NCBI GenBank assembly: GCA_016709385.1
Contig: JADJMW010000007.1
Location: forward strand, 92,034-156,033
Source of the DNA: Candidatus Rubrivivax defluviihabitans
Lineage (GTDB): Bacteria > Pseudomonadota > Gammaproteobacteria > Burkholderiales > Burkholderiaceae_C
Length of the DNA: 64,000 bases
Direction: 5' to 3'
The number at the start of each line of letters is the position of its first letter. The first letter of the stretch is position 1. The notes beneath the pieces were generated by a model that did not search any database, was not told the origin of the DNA, and saw only the letters and a list, made by a program, of their open reading frames with translations. Made by a program: the position numbers and the translations under genes. Shown piece after piece: positions 7,380 to 16,524 of the stretch.

Positions 7380-8740
7380 GCGGACTGGGTGGCATGAGCG
7401 GCCTGGGTGGCATGAGTGGCATGGCGATAGGCCTGACGATCTTCGCCTGCCTGATGTTCATGCTGGTCTTGCGCATCCATGTCGGTATCGGCATGTTCTT
7501 CGCAGGCGCGGCGGCGTTCCTGGCCATCAACCACGGTGATGCCAACGCGCTGCTGTTCACGCTGAACAATCTCGCCTATGCCCGCTTGTCCAATTACGAC
7601 CTGGCGGTCATTCCGCTGTTCATGCTGATGGGCCAGTTCGCCACCAACGGCGGGCTGTCCACGTCCTTGTTCCGCTTCGCCGCGGCCTGCATCGGCCACT
7701 TCCGCGGCGGGCTGGCGATGGCCGCCACGGGCGCCTGCGCGGGCTTCGGCGCCATCTGCGGCTCGTCGCTGGCCACGGCGGCGACGATGGGCCAGGTGGC
7801 GTTGCCCGAGTTGCGCAGGCACGGCTACTCCGGGCGGCTGGCCACCGGCACGCTGGCCGCTGCAGGCACGCTGGGCATCCTGATCCCGCCGTCGGTGCCG
7901 CTGGTCATCTACGCCGTGTTGACGCAGGAGTCGATCGGCAAGCTCTTCGTTGCCGCGGTGATCCCGGGCCTCATCGCGACGCTGGGCTACATGATCGTGA
8001 TCCGCCTGTCCGTCACCTTCGACCCCGCCTGCGGGCCGGCCGGCGACAGGGCGAGCTGGTCACAGCGCATGGCTTCGCTGGTCGAGGTGCTGCCGGTGGT
8101 CGGCGTGTTCCTGGTCGTGATCGTCGGCATCTACGGCGGCTGGGCCAACCCGACCGAGGCGGCGTCGATAGGCGCGGCCGCCTGCGGACTGCTCGCCTTC
8201 GTGCGCGGCGGCATGCGCTGGCCGGGGCTGCGTGCCAGCATCATCGGCACCGGCCACGCCACGGCGATGATCTACATGGTGCTGCTCGGTGCCGACGTGC
8301 TCAACGCCGGCCTGGCCATCACGCAACTGCCTGGGGAACTGGCGAACTGGGTCAAGGACAGTGGCTTGGCACCAATGCTGGTGATGGCGGCGATCCTCGT
8401 CATCTACGTGCTGCTCGGCTGCGTGATGGACTCGCTGGCGATGATCCTGCTCACGATCCCGATCTTCTACCCGGTCGTGATGGGCCTCGACTTCTACGGG
8501 ATGCCGGCAGTGGACAAGTCGATCTGGTTCGGCATCCTGGCGTTGATGGTGGTCGAGATCGGCCTCGTGCACCCGCCGCTGGGCATGAACCTGTTCATCA
8601 TCCAGAAACTCGCCAAGGACACGCCATACATGGAAACCGCCAAGGGCGTGATGCCCTTCCTGGCCTCGGACCTGTTGCGCATCGTGCTGTTGTTGCTGGT
8701 GCCCGGCATCTGCCTGTGGCTGGTGCACCTGAACGCCTGA
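7376..8740 (+). CDS. TRAP transporter large permease (DctM family)
   Basis: This 454-residue polytopic inner-membrane protein is the transport channel of the TRAP system. Family signatures include the helix-rich start with IHVGIGMFFAGAAAFLAI, GGLAMAATGACAGFGAICGS, and LGILIPPSVPLVIYAVLTQE. About twelve membrane segments are expected. The start is taken as the GTG at 7376 that overlaps the small permease stop. Further ATG codons lie at about codons 7, 13 and 16 in a short Gly-Leu-Gly-Gly-Met-Ser repeat, so the exact start is uncertain. The next gene, hpaG1, begins 22 bases after the stop. Confidence 0.87.
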   Translation: MSGLGGMSGLGGMSGMAIGLTIFACLMFMLVLRIHVGIGMFFAGAAAFLAINHGDANALLFTLNNLAYARLSNYDLAVIPLFMLMGQFATNGGLSTSLFRFAAACIGHFRGGLAMAATGACAGFGAICGSSLATAATMGQVALPELRRHGYSGRLATGTLAAAGTLGILIPPSVPLVIYAVLTQESIGKLFVAAVIPGLIATLGYMIVIRLSVTFDPACGPAGDRASWSQRMASLVEVLPVVGVFLVVIVGIYGGWANPTEAASIGAAACGLLAFVRGGMRWPGLRASIIGTGHATAMIYMVLLGADVLNAGLAITQLPGELANWVKDSGLAPMLVMAAILVIYVLLGCVMDSLAMILLTIPIFYPVVMGLDFYGMPAVDKSIWFGILALMVVEIGLVHPPLGMNLFIIQKLAKDTPYMETAKGVMPFLASDLLRIVLLLLVPGICLWLVHLNA

Positions 8741-8762
8741 GCGCGGGAACGGAGGACTCGCG

Positions 8763-9533
8763 ATGATCTTCATGCTGGAACAGGCGCTGGCGCACCCGCA
8801 GGGCGAGCCGCTGGCCACCGAGCGGTCGGTCGACCACTGGCAGGCGCTGGCGGCGACGCCCGGCGAAGGAGCAGCCTTCCTTCCACCCACCCGCGGCACG
8901 GTCTACGGCACGCTGCTGAACCATCTCGACGCGCTGGCCGCATTGGGCGACCAGGTCCATGCCGCACCCTACAAGGCGCCGCCCAGGGCTCCCATCCTCT
9001 ACATCAAGCCGCGCAACACGGTCGTCGGCCACCGCGTCCCGGTGGTCGTGCCTGCCGACGCCGCCGAACTGGAGATGGGCGCCACGCTGGGCGTCGTGAT
9101 CGGGCGCACGGCCTCGAGGGTTGCCGAATCCGAGGCGCTGGCCTGCGTGGCCGGCTACACCGTGGTCAACGACATCAGCGTGCCGCACGCTTCGGTCTAC
9201 CGGCCGTCGATGCGCTTCAAGTGCCGCGACGGCTTCTGCCCGATGGGCCCGGCGATCGTCGCGCGCAAGGGGGTGGCCGACCCCGACGCCCTGGTCATCA
9301 GCGTCACGATCGATGGCCAGACGGTACAACGCAGCAGCACCGCCGGCCTCGTGCGACCGGTTGCACGACTGATCGCCGACGTGACCGAGTTCATGACGCT
9401 GTTCCCCGGCGACGTGCTGACGGTCGGCGTGGCCGCCGGTGCGCCGCGCGCCCGGGCCGGCCAGACGGTGACGATCACGATCCACGGCGTCGGCCGGCTC
9501 GAGAACACGCTGGTCACGGAGGATTCAAAGTGA
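8763..9533 (+). CDS. hpaG1: HpaG1, 5-oxopent-3-ene-1,2,5-tricarboxylate decarboxylase subunit
   Basis: This 256-residue protein of the fumarylacetoacetate hydrolase fold corresponds to the N-terminal half of E. coli HpaG. HpaG decarboxylates 5-oxopent-3-ene-1,2,5-tricarboxylate and isomerises the product in homoprotocatechuate degradation. Family segments are ILYIKPRNTVVGH, ELEMGATLGVVIGR, CVAGYTVVNDISVPH and MTLFPGDVLTVG. Here the two halves of HpaG are separate genes whose coding regions overlap by four bases (GTGA), which points to a heteromer. The second acidic metal ligand seen in HpaG2 (ExE) is not obvious at the matching position here. Confidence 0.86.
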   Translation: MIFMLEQALAHPQGEPLATERSVDHWQALAATPGEGAAFLPPTRGTVYGTLLNHLDALAALGDQVHAAPYKAPPRAPILYIKPRNTVVGHRVPVVVPADAAELEMGATLGVVIGRTASRVAESEALACVAGYTVVNDISVPHASVYRPSMRFKCRDGFCPMGPAIVARKGVADPDALVISVTIDGQTVQRSSTAGLVRPVARLIADVTEFMTLFPGDVLTVGVAAGAPRARAGQTVTITIHGVGRLENTLVTEDSK

Positions 9534-10297
9534 AGCGCGCCAGAGTCGCCTACAGCGGCGCGATCCACGACGCCACCGAGCATCCGGCCGGGCTTCGGCT
9601 GGCCGACGGCCGTGTGCTGGCCGAAGACGCGGTGGTCTGGCTGCCGCCGTTCGAGGTCGGCACCGTCATCGCACTGGGCCTGAACTACGCCGACCACGTG
9701 AAGGAGCTGTCGAAGGAACTGACGGTCACGGCCAAGGACGAGCCGCTGGCGTTCCTGAAGAGCCCGGGCGCGCTGATCGGCCACCGCGGGCAGACGCGCC
9801 GGCCCGCGGACGTGACCTTCATGCACTACGAGTGCGAACTCGCGGTGGTCATCGGGCGCACGGCGAAGAACGTGAAGCGAGAAGACGCGATGCAGGTGGT
9901 GGCCGGCTACACGGTCGCGAACGACTACGCGATCCGCGACTACCTCGAGAACTACTACCGTCCGAACCTGCGTGTGAAGAACCGCGACACCTGCACCGTG
10001 CTCGGCCCGTGGCTCGTCGATGCGGTCGACGTGCCCGACCCGCACGACCTGGCGCTGCGCACGCTCGTCAACGGCCAGGTCACGCAGCAGGGCAACACCA
10101 GCGACATGGTCGCCGACATCCCGGCACTGATCGAGTACCTCAGCTCGTTCATGACGCTCGGCGCCGGCGACGTGATCCTGACCGGCACGCCCGACGGCGT
10201 GGTCAACGTGAACGCCGGTGACGAGGTGATCACCGAGATCGACGGCATCGGGCGCCTCGTCAATACCATCGTCGGCGACACCCTGTTCGGCCGCTGA
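9530..10297 (+). CDS. hpaG2: HpaG2, 2-hydroxyhepta-2,4-diene-1,7-dioate isomerase subunit
   Basis: This 255-residue FAH-family protein corresponds to the C-terminal half of HpaG. The metal-binding ExE pair is visible in MHYECELAVVIGRTAKNVK, followed by GYTVANDYAIRDYLENYYRP and the end motif GDVILTGTPDGVVNVNAGD. It should act with HpaG1 to turn the ring-cleavage tricarboxylate into 2-oxohept-3-enedioate. The start is GTG at 9530 inside the stop codon of hpaG1. The gene ends 17 bases before hpaE. Assignment to HpaG2 rather than another FAH enzyme rests on sequence and on operon order. Confidence 0.88.
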   Translation: MKRARVAYSGAIHDATEHPAGLRLADGRVLAEDAVVWLPPFEVGTVIALGLNYADHVKELSKELTVTAKDEPLAFLKSPGALIGHRGQTRRPADVTFMHYECELAVVIGRTAKNVKREDAMQVVAGYTVANDYAIRDYLENYYRPNLRVKNRDTCTVLGPWLVDAVDVPDPHDLALRTLVNGQVTQQGNTSDMVADIPALIEYLSSFMTLGAGDVILTGTPDGVVNVNAGDEVITEIDGIGRLVNTIVGDTLFGR

Positions 10298-10314
10298 ACC
10301 CCAAGGACAAGACC

Positions 10315-11772
10315 ATGCGAATTCATCACCTCATCGATGGCAAGGCGGTCGAAGGCCACGACACCTTCGAGACCGTCGACCCGGCGACACAGGACGTGTT
10401 GGCCGAGGTCGCGGCGGGAACGGCGGCCGAAGTCAGCCTGGCGGTGGCCGCGGCCAAGGCGGCCTTTCCGGCCTGGGCCGCACGTCCGGCCACCGAGCGC
10501 GCCGCGCTGATGCGCAAGCTCGGCGACCTGATCACGCGACACGTGCCCGAGCTGTCCGAGACCGAAACGCGCGACTGCGGTCAGGTGATCTCGCAGACGC
10601 GCAAGAACCTGGTGCCGCGCGCGGCCGACAACTTCCACTACTTTGCCGAGATGTGCACCCGGGTCGACGGCCACACCTACCCGACGCCGACGCACCTGAA
10701 CTACACGCTGTTCCACCCGGTCGGCGTGTGCGCGCTGATCAGCCCGTGGAACGTGCCGTTCATGACCGGCACCTGGAAGATCGCGCCCTGCCTGGCCTTC
10801 GGCAATACCGCGGTGCTGAAGATGAGCGAGCTCTCGCCGCTTTCGATCTCGCGCTTCGGCGAACTCGCCACCGAGGCCGGCCTGCCGCCGGGGGTGCTCA
10901 ATATCGTGCACGGCTTCGGCAAGGACGCGGGTGAGCCGCTGTGTGCCCACCCCGACGTACGTGCGATTTCGTTCACCGGGTCCACGGCCACCGGCAACCG
11001 CATCGTGCAGTCCGCCGGGCTGAAGAAATTCAGCATGGAACTGGGCGGCAAGAGCCCGTTCGTGATCTTCGACGACGCCGACATGGCGCGCGCGCTCGAT
11101 GCGGCCATCTTCATGATCTTCAGCAACAACGGTGAACGCTGCACGGCCGGCTCACGCATCCTGGTGCAGAAGTCGATCTATGCCGAGTTCGCACAGAAGT
11201 TCGCCGAGCGCGCCCGGCGCATCACCGTCGGCGACCCGATGAACGAGAAAACCATCGTCGGGCCGATGATCAGCCAAGCCCACCTGGCCAAGGTGCGCGG
11301 CTACATCGAGCTCGGGCCCAAGGAAGGCGCGACGATGCTCTGCGGCGGCGTCGACGCACCCGACCTGCCGGCGGCCATGCGCCGTGGCAATTTCGTCAAG
11401 CCGACGGTCTTCGCCGACGTCGACAACCGCATGCGCATCGCGCAGGAAGAGATCTTCGGCCCGGTAGCCTGCCTGATCCCTTTCGACGACGAGGCCGACG
11501 CTATCCGCCTGGCCAACGACATCGCCTACGGCCTGAGCAGCTATGTGTGGACCGAGAACCTGGGTCGAGCCCACCGCGTGGCCGCCGCCATCGAGGCCGG
11601 CATGTGCTTCGTCAACAGCCAGAACGTGCGCGACCTGCGCCAGCCCTTCGGCGGCACCAAGGCCAGCGGCACCGGCCGCGAAGGCGGCACCTGGAGCTAC
11701 GAGGTCTTCCTCGAGCCGAAGAACGTGGCGGTATCGCTGGGCTCGCACCACATTCCTCATTGGGGACTCTGA
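10315..11772 (+). CDS. hpaE: 5-carboxymethyl-2-hydroxymuconate semialdehyde dehydrogenase
   Basis: This 485-residue NAD-dependent aldehyde dehydrogenase oxidises the meta-cleavage product of homoprotocatechuate, 5-carboxymethyl-2-hydroxymuconate semialdehyde, to the diacid. The conserved parts are in order: ISPWNVPFMTGTWKIAPCLA (cofactor side), FTGSTATGNRIVQ, MELGGKSPFVIFDDAD with the general-base Glu, and SNNGERCTAGSRI with the catalytic Cys. The length is normal for HpaE. A ribosome-binding AAGGACAAG precedes the start at 10315. The stop codon shares one base with the esterase start (TGATG), so the two are likely translated together. Confidence 0.9.
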   Translation: MRIHHLIDGKAVEGHDTFETVDPATQDVLAEVAAGTAAEVSLAVAAAKAAFPAWAARPATERAALMRKLGDLITRHVPELSETETRDCGQVISQTRKNLVPRAADNFHYFAEMCTRVDGHTYPTPTHLNYTLFHPVGVCALISPWNVPFMTGTWKIAPCLAFGNTAVLKMSELSPLSISRFGELATEAGLPPGVLNIVHGFGKDAGEPLCAHPDVRAISFTGSTATGNRIVQSAGLKKFSMELGGKSPFVIFDDADMARALDAAIFMIFSNNGERCTAGSRILVQKSIYAEFAQKFAERARRITVGDPMNEKTIVGPMISQAHLAKVRGYIELGPKEGATMLCGGVDAPDLPAAMRRGNFVKPTVFADVDNRMRIAQEEIFGPVACLIPFDDEADAIRLANDIAYGLSSYVWTENLGRAHRVAAAIEAGMCFVNSQNVRDLRQPFGGTKASGTGREGGTWSYEVFLEPKNVAVSLGSHHIPHWGL

Positions 11773-13334
11773 TGACACTGACACGACGCCACTTCAACGC
11801 CGGATGGTTGGCCGGCGGACTGCTTCCCTGGGTGGGCGGGTGTGCAAACACCGCGCAGGGGTTCGACGCGCAGTCCAACGTGCTGACGGTTCCGCAGGGG
11901 GCGCTGCAAGGCCGCGTGGACAACGGTATCCACAGCTTCAAGCGCATCCCGTATGCAGCGAACCCTTATGTCCCTGAGCGAGCCTACGCGGCACCACAGC
12001 CCGCGCCGTCGTGGAGCGGCCTGCGCGATGCGACCCGCTTCGGACCGATGCCTCCGCAGCCCTCGCGCGGCGCGCCGCAGACGATGGTGGGCGAGCCTGA
12101 CGACCTGTGCCTGAATATCTGGACGCCCAGCATGGATGCGGCCGCAAAGCTGCCGGTGATGGTGTGGATTCCGGGCGGCGCGTACATCCGCGTCGATGCC
12201 TCAGAGCCCTGGTACGACGGCAGCGCATTCGCACGCGACGGGGTGGTGCTGGTATCGATCAACTACCGCGTCGGCGCGCACGGCTTCCTGGTTTTGCCCG
12301 ATGCGCCCAGCAACCGCGGCATCCTCGACCAGATCGCCGCGCTGCAATGGGTGCGCGACCACATCGCCCATTTCGGCGGCGATGCGTCGCGTGTGACGGT
12401 GTTCGGTCAGTCGGCGGGTGCGAGTTCGGTCGCCGCGCTGCTCGGCGCGCCGGCGGCGAGGGGGCTGTTCGCGCAGGCCGCGCTTCAAAGCCCGGCGCAA
12501 GGCTATCTGACCCTGGCGCAGGCGGCCCGCGTGACGCCCGCCTTCGCGCAGGCACTGGGCGTGAGCGCGACGCGTGACGCCTTCGCCCGCATCGGCCTGA
12601 AGACGCTGATCGACGCGAGCATCAAGCTCGATGCGGCGGCCGCCGACGCCAGGGTCTGGAGCGAACTCGCGTACACCAAGATCCTGCAACCGGTGATCGA
12701 CGGCGTGGCGATGAGGCAGCCGCCGGCGGCACAGCTCGCGGCAGGCGCATCGAAGGACGTGCCGATCCTGATCGGGAGCAACGACGAGGAGTTCAAGCTC
12801 TACCTCGTGCCCGGCGGTGCCATCGATCGCATCCCCGAGCCGGCCGTCGCCGGCATGGTCGCGACCTTGAAGCTGCCGCCTGAGATGCCCGCCGTCTATC
12901 GCGTCGGCCGTCCGAACGCGACACCGGGCGAGGTCTTCTCGGCGATCAACTCCGACTATGTGTTCCGCAACGCCGCACAGGCGCAGGCACTGGCGCACGC
13001 GAAGGCGGGCGGCGCGCCGACCTACGCCTACCAGTTTGGCTGGCGTTCGCCGCAATTCGGCGGCAGGCTCGGTGCCGCGCATGTGCTCGACGTGCCATTC
13101 GTATTCGACACGCTGCGCACGCCGCCGGCCCTGGGTTTCGTCGGCCCCGCGGCGCCACAGGAACTGGCCACACGCATGCATGCCGCCTGGGTGGCCTTTG
13201 CGAAGACCGGCAAACCCGGTTGGCAAGCCTACGACGATGCCGGGCGCACCGTGATGCGCTTCGACACCGTCTCGACGACAGTGCGCGAAGGCGGAGAGCG
13301 CGAACGGGCGCTGTGGTCCTCGGTCGTCTACTGA
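11772..13334 (+). CDS. Exported type-B carboxylesterase
   Basis: This 520-residue carboxylesterase/p-nitrobenzyl-esterase family protein has an N-terminus that reads TRRHFNAGWLAGG, a twin-arginine-like signal, then a lipobox VGGC with Cys24. It is probably a Tat-exported lipoprotein. The catalytic parts are visible: oxyanion loop PGGAY near 134-138, nucleophile Ser214 in GQSAGASS, the acid in SNDEEF, and the His in GAAHVLDVPF. An esterase inside an hpa operon is not standard. It may release homoprotocatechuate or a related acid from an ester outside the cytoplasm before TRAP uptake, which is an inference from location. It overlaps hpaE by one base. Confidence 0.86.
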   Translation: MTLTRRHFNAGWLAGGLLPWVGGCANTAQGFDAQSNVLTVPQGALQGRVDNGIHSFKRIPYAANPYVPERAYAAPQPAPSWSGLRDATRFGPMPPQPSRGAPQTMVGEPDDLCLNIWTPSMDAAAKLPVMVWIPGGAYIRVDASEPWYDGSAFARDGVVLVSINYRVGAHGFLVLPDAPSNRGILDQIAALQWVRDHIAHFGGDASRVTVFGQSAGASSVAALLGAPAARGLFAQAALQSPAQGYLTLAQAARVTPAFAQALGVSATRDAFARIGLKTLIDASIKLDAAAADARVWSELAYTKILQPVIDGVAMRQPPAAQLAAGASKDVPILIGSNDEEFKLYLVPGGAIDRIPEPAVAGMVATLKLPPEMPAVYRVGRPNATPGEVFSAINSDYVFRNAAQAQALAHAKAGGAPTYAYQFGWRSPQFGGRLGAAHVLDVPFVFDTLRTPPALGFVGPAAPQELATRMHAAWVAFAKTGKPGWQAYDDAGRTVMRFDTVSTTVREGGERERALWSSVVY

Positions 13335-13415
13335 TTGATGGCCCTGCAACCCGCGCCGCTCGTCGGCACCGGGTCGGGGTCATTACCCACCTGCCATTCA
13401 CCAAGGAGAACCAAC

Positions 13416-14342
13416 ATGGGCAAAGTTGCTCTCGCCGCCAAGATCACGCATGTGCCGTCGATGTACCTGAGCGAACTCGACGGCCCGCGCAAGGGCACCC
13501 GCCAGGACGCGATCGACGGCCACGTCGAGATCGGCCGCCGCTGCCGGGAACTCGGCGTCGACACGATCGTGGTCTTCGATACGCACTGGCTCGTCAACGC
13601 CAGCTACCACATCAACTGCGCGCCGAAGTTCGGTGGCACCTACACCAGCAACGAGTTGCCGCACTTCATCAGCAACCTGGCGTACGCGTTCCCCGGCAAC
13701 CCGGAGCTCGGGCAGTTGCTAGCCCGCGTCTGCAACGAGCACGGCGTGGAGGCGCTGGCGCACCCCGCGACCACGCTCGGCCCCGAATACGGCACGCTGG
13801 TGCCGATGCGTTACATGAACACCGACCAGCACTTCAAGGTGGTCTCGGTGTCGGCGCTTTGCACGGTCCACTACCTGAACGACAGCGCGCGCCTGGGCTG
13901 GGCGATGCGCAAGGCGGTGGAGGAGCACTACGACGGCACGGTGGCCTTTCTCGCCAGCGGCAGCCTGAGTCACCGCTTTGCGCAGAACGGGCTGGCACCC
14001 GAATATGCCTTCAAGATCTGGAGCCCCTTCCTGGAAACGCTGGACCACTCGGTGGTGGACCTCTGGGAGCGCGGCGACTGGAAGACCTTCTGCGAGATGC
14101 TGCCCGAGTACGCGAGCAAGGGCCACGGCGAAGGATTCATGCACGACACGGCGATGCTGCTCGGCGTGCTGGGCTGGTCGGCCTACGACGGCCAGGCCGA
14201 GGTGGTGACACCGTACTTCGGCGCGTCGGGCACCGGGCAGATCAACGCCGTCTTTCCGGTCACGCCGCAGGACGGCCATGCGGTGCCGAAGGCGGTGGCC
14301 TCCGCGGCGGATGGCTTCTCGACCGTCGCGACGCGGCTGTAG
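13416..14342 (+). CDS. hpaD: 3,4-dihydroxyphenylacetate 2,3-dioxygenase
   Basis: This 308-residue LigB-type extradiol dioxygenase opens the homoprotocatechuate ring at the 2,3 position with Fe(II). N-terminal ligand-type histidines are visible in KITHVPSMY and VVFDTHWLVNASYHIN. Family segments LAHPATTLGPEYGTLVPMRY and FLASGSLSHRF follow. The length is close to other proteobacterial HpaD proteins of this class. The start at 13416 is chosen because an AAGGAG ribosome-binding site lies just upstream; the frame is open to 13335. It sits between the esterase (81-base gap) and hpaF (19-base gap). Confidence 0.88.
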   Translation: MGKVALAAKITHVPSMYLSELDGPRKGTRQDAIDGHVEIGRRCRELGVDTIVVFDTHWLVNASYHINCAPKFGGTYTSNELPHFISNLAYAFPGNPELGQLLARVCNEHGVEALAHPATTLGPEYGTLVPMRYMNTDQHFKVVSVSALCTVHYLNDSARLGWAMRKAVEEHYDGTVAFLASGSLSHRFAQNGLAPEYAFKIWSPFLETLDHSVVDLWERGDWKTFCEMLPEYASKGHGEGFMHDTAMLLGVLGWSAYDGQAEVVTPYFGASGTGQINAVFPVTPQDGHAVPKAVASAADGFSTVATRL

Positions 14343-14361
14343 GCCAAAAGGCAGCACGGTC

Positions 14362-14797
14362 ATGCCCCACCTCGTCATCCTCTACAGCGGCAACCTCGAT
14401 GCGCGCACGGACCTGTCGGTGCTCTGCCGCAGCCTGGCCGATGCCATGCTCGCGCAGCGTGACGAAGCCGGTCAAGCCCGTCTTTCCACCCGGCGGCACG
14501 CGCGTGCTGGCCTACCCGGCGCCACACTTCGCCGTCAGCGACGGCGGTGCCGCCGGGCGCGCCGCCGGTGGCGATGGCGACTATGGCTTTGCCTACCTGA
14601 ACCTGCGCATGGGCCGCGGCCGCAGCGAAGCCGTGCAGCAGGGCGTCGGCCGCGCGCTGATGGCCGTGGCGAAGGTGCATTTCGAGCCGATGATGGCCGC
14701 GATGCACGTCGGCGTCACCTTGCAGATCGACGTCGGCGCCGAAGTCTTCGACGCCAAGCACAGCACGCTGCACCCCCTCTTCAACAAATCCGCCTGA
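14362..14797 (+). pseudogene. hpaF: 5-carboxymethyl-2-hydroxymuconate isomerase, frameshifted
   Basis: The small tautomerase HpaF isomerises 5-carboxymethyl-2-hydroxymuconate. Its N-terminal third is read from ATG 14362 (MPHLVILYSGNLDARTDLSV). The rest lies one base out of phase: from about 14473 the next frame gives KPVFPPGGTRVLAYPAPHF, DYGFAYLNLRMGRGRSEAVQ and a normal end at 14797. One extra base, or two missing, near 14465-14476 would restore a protein of about 145 residues with the Pro1 typical of the family. Both halves are well conserved, so the lesion is recent or a sequencing error. If real, the operon lacks this isomerase. Confidence 0.8.
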
Positions 14798-14800
14798 CCC

Positions 14801-15604
14801 ATGCTGCCGCAAGACATCATCGCCCAGCTCGCCCGCGAGCTCTACGACGCGCGCAAGAGCCGCACCCAGGTGCGCCACTTCTCGAAGCGCTTCCCGGAGA
14901 TGAGCATCGAGGACGGCTACGCGATCCAGCGCGCCTGGGTCCGGCTCGAACTGGCCGACGGCCGCACCATCAAGGGCCGCAAGATCGGCCTGACCTCGCG
15001 CGCCATGCAGCAGGCCAGCCAGATCACCGAGCCCGACTTCGCGCCGCTGATGGACGACATGTTCTTCGACCAGGGCAGCGACATCGAAGTCAGCCGCTTC
15101 ATTGCCCCGCGCGTCGAGGTCGAGCTGGCGTTCATCCTGGGCAAGCCGCTGCAGGGCCCGGGCGCGACGCTGTTCGACGTGCTCTCGGCCACCGACTACG
15201 TGACCCCGGCCATCGAGATCATCGATTCACGCATCGAGCAGTTCGACCGCGAGACCCGGGTCATGCGCAAGGTCCAGGACACCATCAGCGACTTCGCCGC
15301 CAATGCCGGCATCGTGCTCGGCGGCCGGCCGGTGCGACCCGACGCCGTCGACCTGCGCTGGGTGGGCGCGCTGCTCTACAAGAACGGCGTCATCGAGGAG
15401 ACCGGCCTGGCCGCCGGCGTGCTCAACCACCCGGCCACCGGCGTCGCCTGGCTGGCCAACAAGATCGCGCCCTACGACGAACAGCTCAACGCCGGCGACG
15501 TGGTGCTGGCCGGTTCGTTCACGCGGCCGACGCCGGCCCAGGCCGGCGACAACTTTCATGTCGACTACGGTCCGCTGGGCTCGGTCGCCTTCCGCTTCGT
15601 CTGA
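14801..15604 (+). CDS. hpaH: 2-oxo-hept-4-ene-1,7-dioate hydratase
   Basis: This 267-residue member of the hydratase/decarboxylase family adds water to 2-oxohept-4-ene-1,7-dioate to give 4-hydroxy-2-oxoheptanedioate. Conserved segments are GRKIGLTSRAMQQASQI, the metal-site region FIAPRVEVELAFILGKPL, ATDYVTPAIEIIDSRIEQF, and LNAGDVVLAGSFTRP. The length matches E. coli HpaH. The gene starts three bases after hpaF and ends ten bases before hpaI, consistent with one transcript. The distinction from other 2-oxopentenoate hydratases (MhpD type) rests on operon context and on overall similarity to HpaH. Confidence 0.88.
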   Translation: MLPQDIIAQLARELYDARKSRTQVRHFSKRFPEMSIEDGYAIQRAWVRLELADGRTIKGRKIGLTSRAMQQASQITEPDFAPLMDDMFFDQGSDIEVSRFIAPRVEVELAFILGKPLQGPGATLFDVLSATDYVTPAIEIIDSRIEQFDRETRVMRKVQDTISDFAANAGIVLGGRPVRPDAVDLRWVGALLYKNGVIEETGLAAGVLNHPATGVAWLANKIAPYDEQLNAGDVVLAGSFTRPTPAQAGDNFHVDYGPLGSVAFRFV

Positions 15605-15614
15605 AGGTCGGTTG

Positions 15615-16430
15615 ATGCAGACGCCTATCAACCCCTTTAAGCGGGCGCTTCGCGAAGGCCGCGTGCAGATCGGCCTGTGGGTCGGCCTGGCCGATGCCTA
15701 TGCCATCGAAGCGATGGCCGGCACCGGCTTCGACTGGCTGCTGATCGACGGCGAACATGCACCGAACGACCTGCGCACCGTGCTCGGCCAGTTGCAGGCC
15801 GTGGCGCCCTACACCACGCACGCCATCGTGCGGCCGGTGATCGGCGACGTGGCGCTGATCAAGCAACTGCTCGATGTCGGCGCGCAGACCTTGCTGATTC
15901 CCGTGGTCGAGAGCGCCGAGCAGGCGGCCACCCTGGTGGCGGCCACGCGCTACCCGCCGCGCGGCATCCGCGGCGTGGGTTCGGCCCTGGCGCGTTCATC
16001 GCGCTGGAACCAGATCGGCGACTACCTGCACACCGCGGACGAGCAGATGTGCGTGCTGCTGCAGGTCGAGACCCAGAAGGGACTCGACAACCTGGCCGCC
16101 ATCGCGGCTACCGAGGGCGTGGACGGTGTCTTCTTCGGTCCGGCCGACCTGTCGGCGTCGATGGGCCTGCTCGGCCAGCCGGGCCACCCGGAGGTGCAGC
16201 GCGCCATCCTCGACGGCATCGCCGTCGTGCGCGCCGCCGGCAAGGCAGCGGGTGTGCTGTCGGCCGACCCGAAGCTGGCACGCCTCTACCTCGATGCCGG
16301 CGCGCTGTTCGTCGCCGTCGGCGTCGATACCAGCTTGCTCACCCGCGCGTGTCGCGAACTGGCGGCTGCCTACAAGCATGGCGACGACAGTGCCGCGTCG
16401 GCGGTGCCTACCACCGGCGGCACGTATTGA
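15615..16430 (+). CDS. hpaI: 4-hydroxy-2-oxoheptanedioate aldolase
   Basis: This 271-residue metal-dependent aldolase of the HpcH/HpaI family splits 4-hydroxy-2-oxoheptanedioate into pyruvate and succinate semialdehyde. The family motifs are FDWLLIDGEHAPND, HAIVRPVIGD, LLIPVVESAEQA and the metal-ligand segment CVLLQVETQKGLDNLAAIA. The last 20 or so residues are a short Ser/Ala/Thr-rich extension. The start at 15615 is ten bases after hpaH. The product succinate semialdehyde would be handled by the dehydrogenase encoded next. Confidence 0.89.
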   Translation: MQTPINPFKRALREGRVQIGLWVGLADAYAIEAMAGTGFDWLLIDGEHAPNDLRTVLGQLQAVAPYTTHAIVRPVIGDVALIKQLLDVGAQTLLIPVVESAEQAATLVAATRYPPRGIRGVGSALARSSRWNQIGDYLHTADEQMCVLLQVETQKGLDNLAAIAATEGVDGVFFGPADLSASMGLLGQPGHPEVQRAILDGIAVVRAAGKAAGVLSADPKLARLYLDAGALFVAVGVDTSLLTRACRELAAAYKHGDDSAASAVPTTGGTY

Positions 16431-16524
16431 CGCCGCATTCGGCACCGGCGGGTGCTGGCTTGGCGTGCCCCCGTACCCCATGAACGCGCCCTGCATTTCC
16501 ACCTCTGCCCTGAAGCGAACTCCC

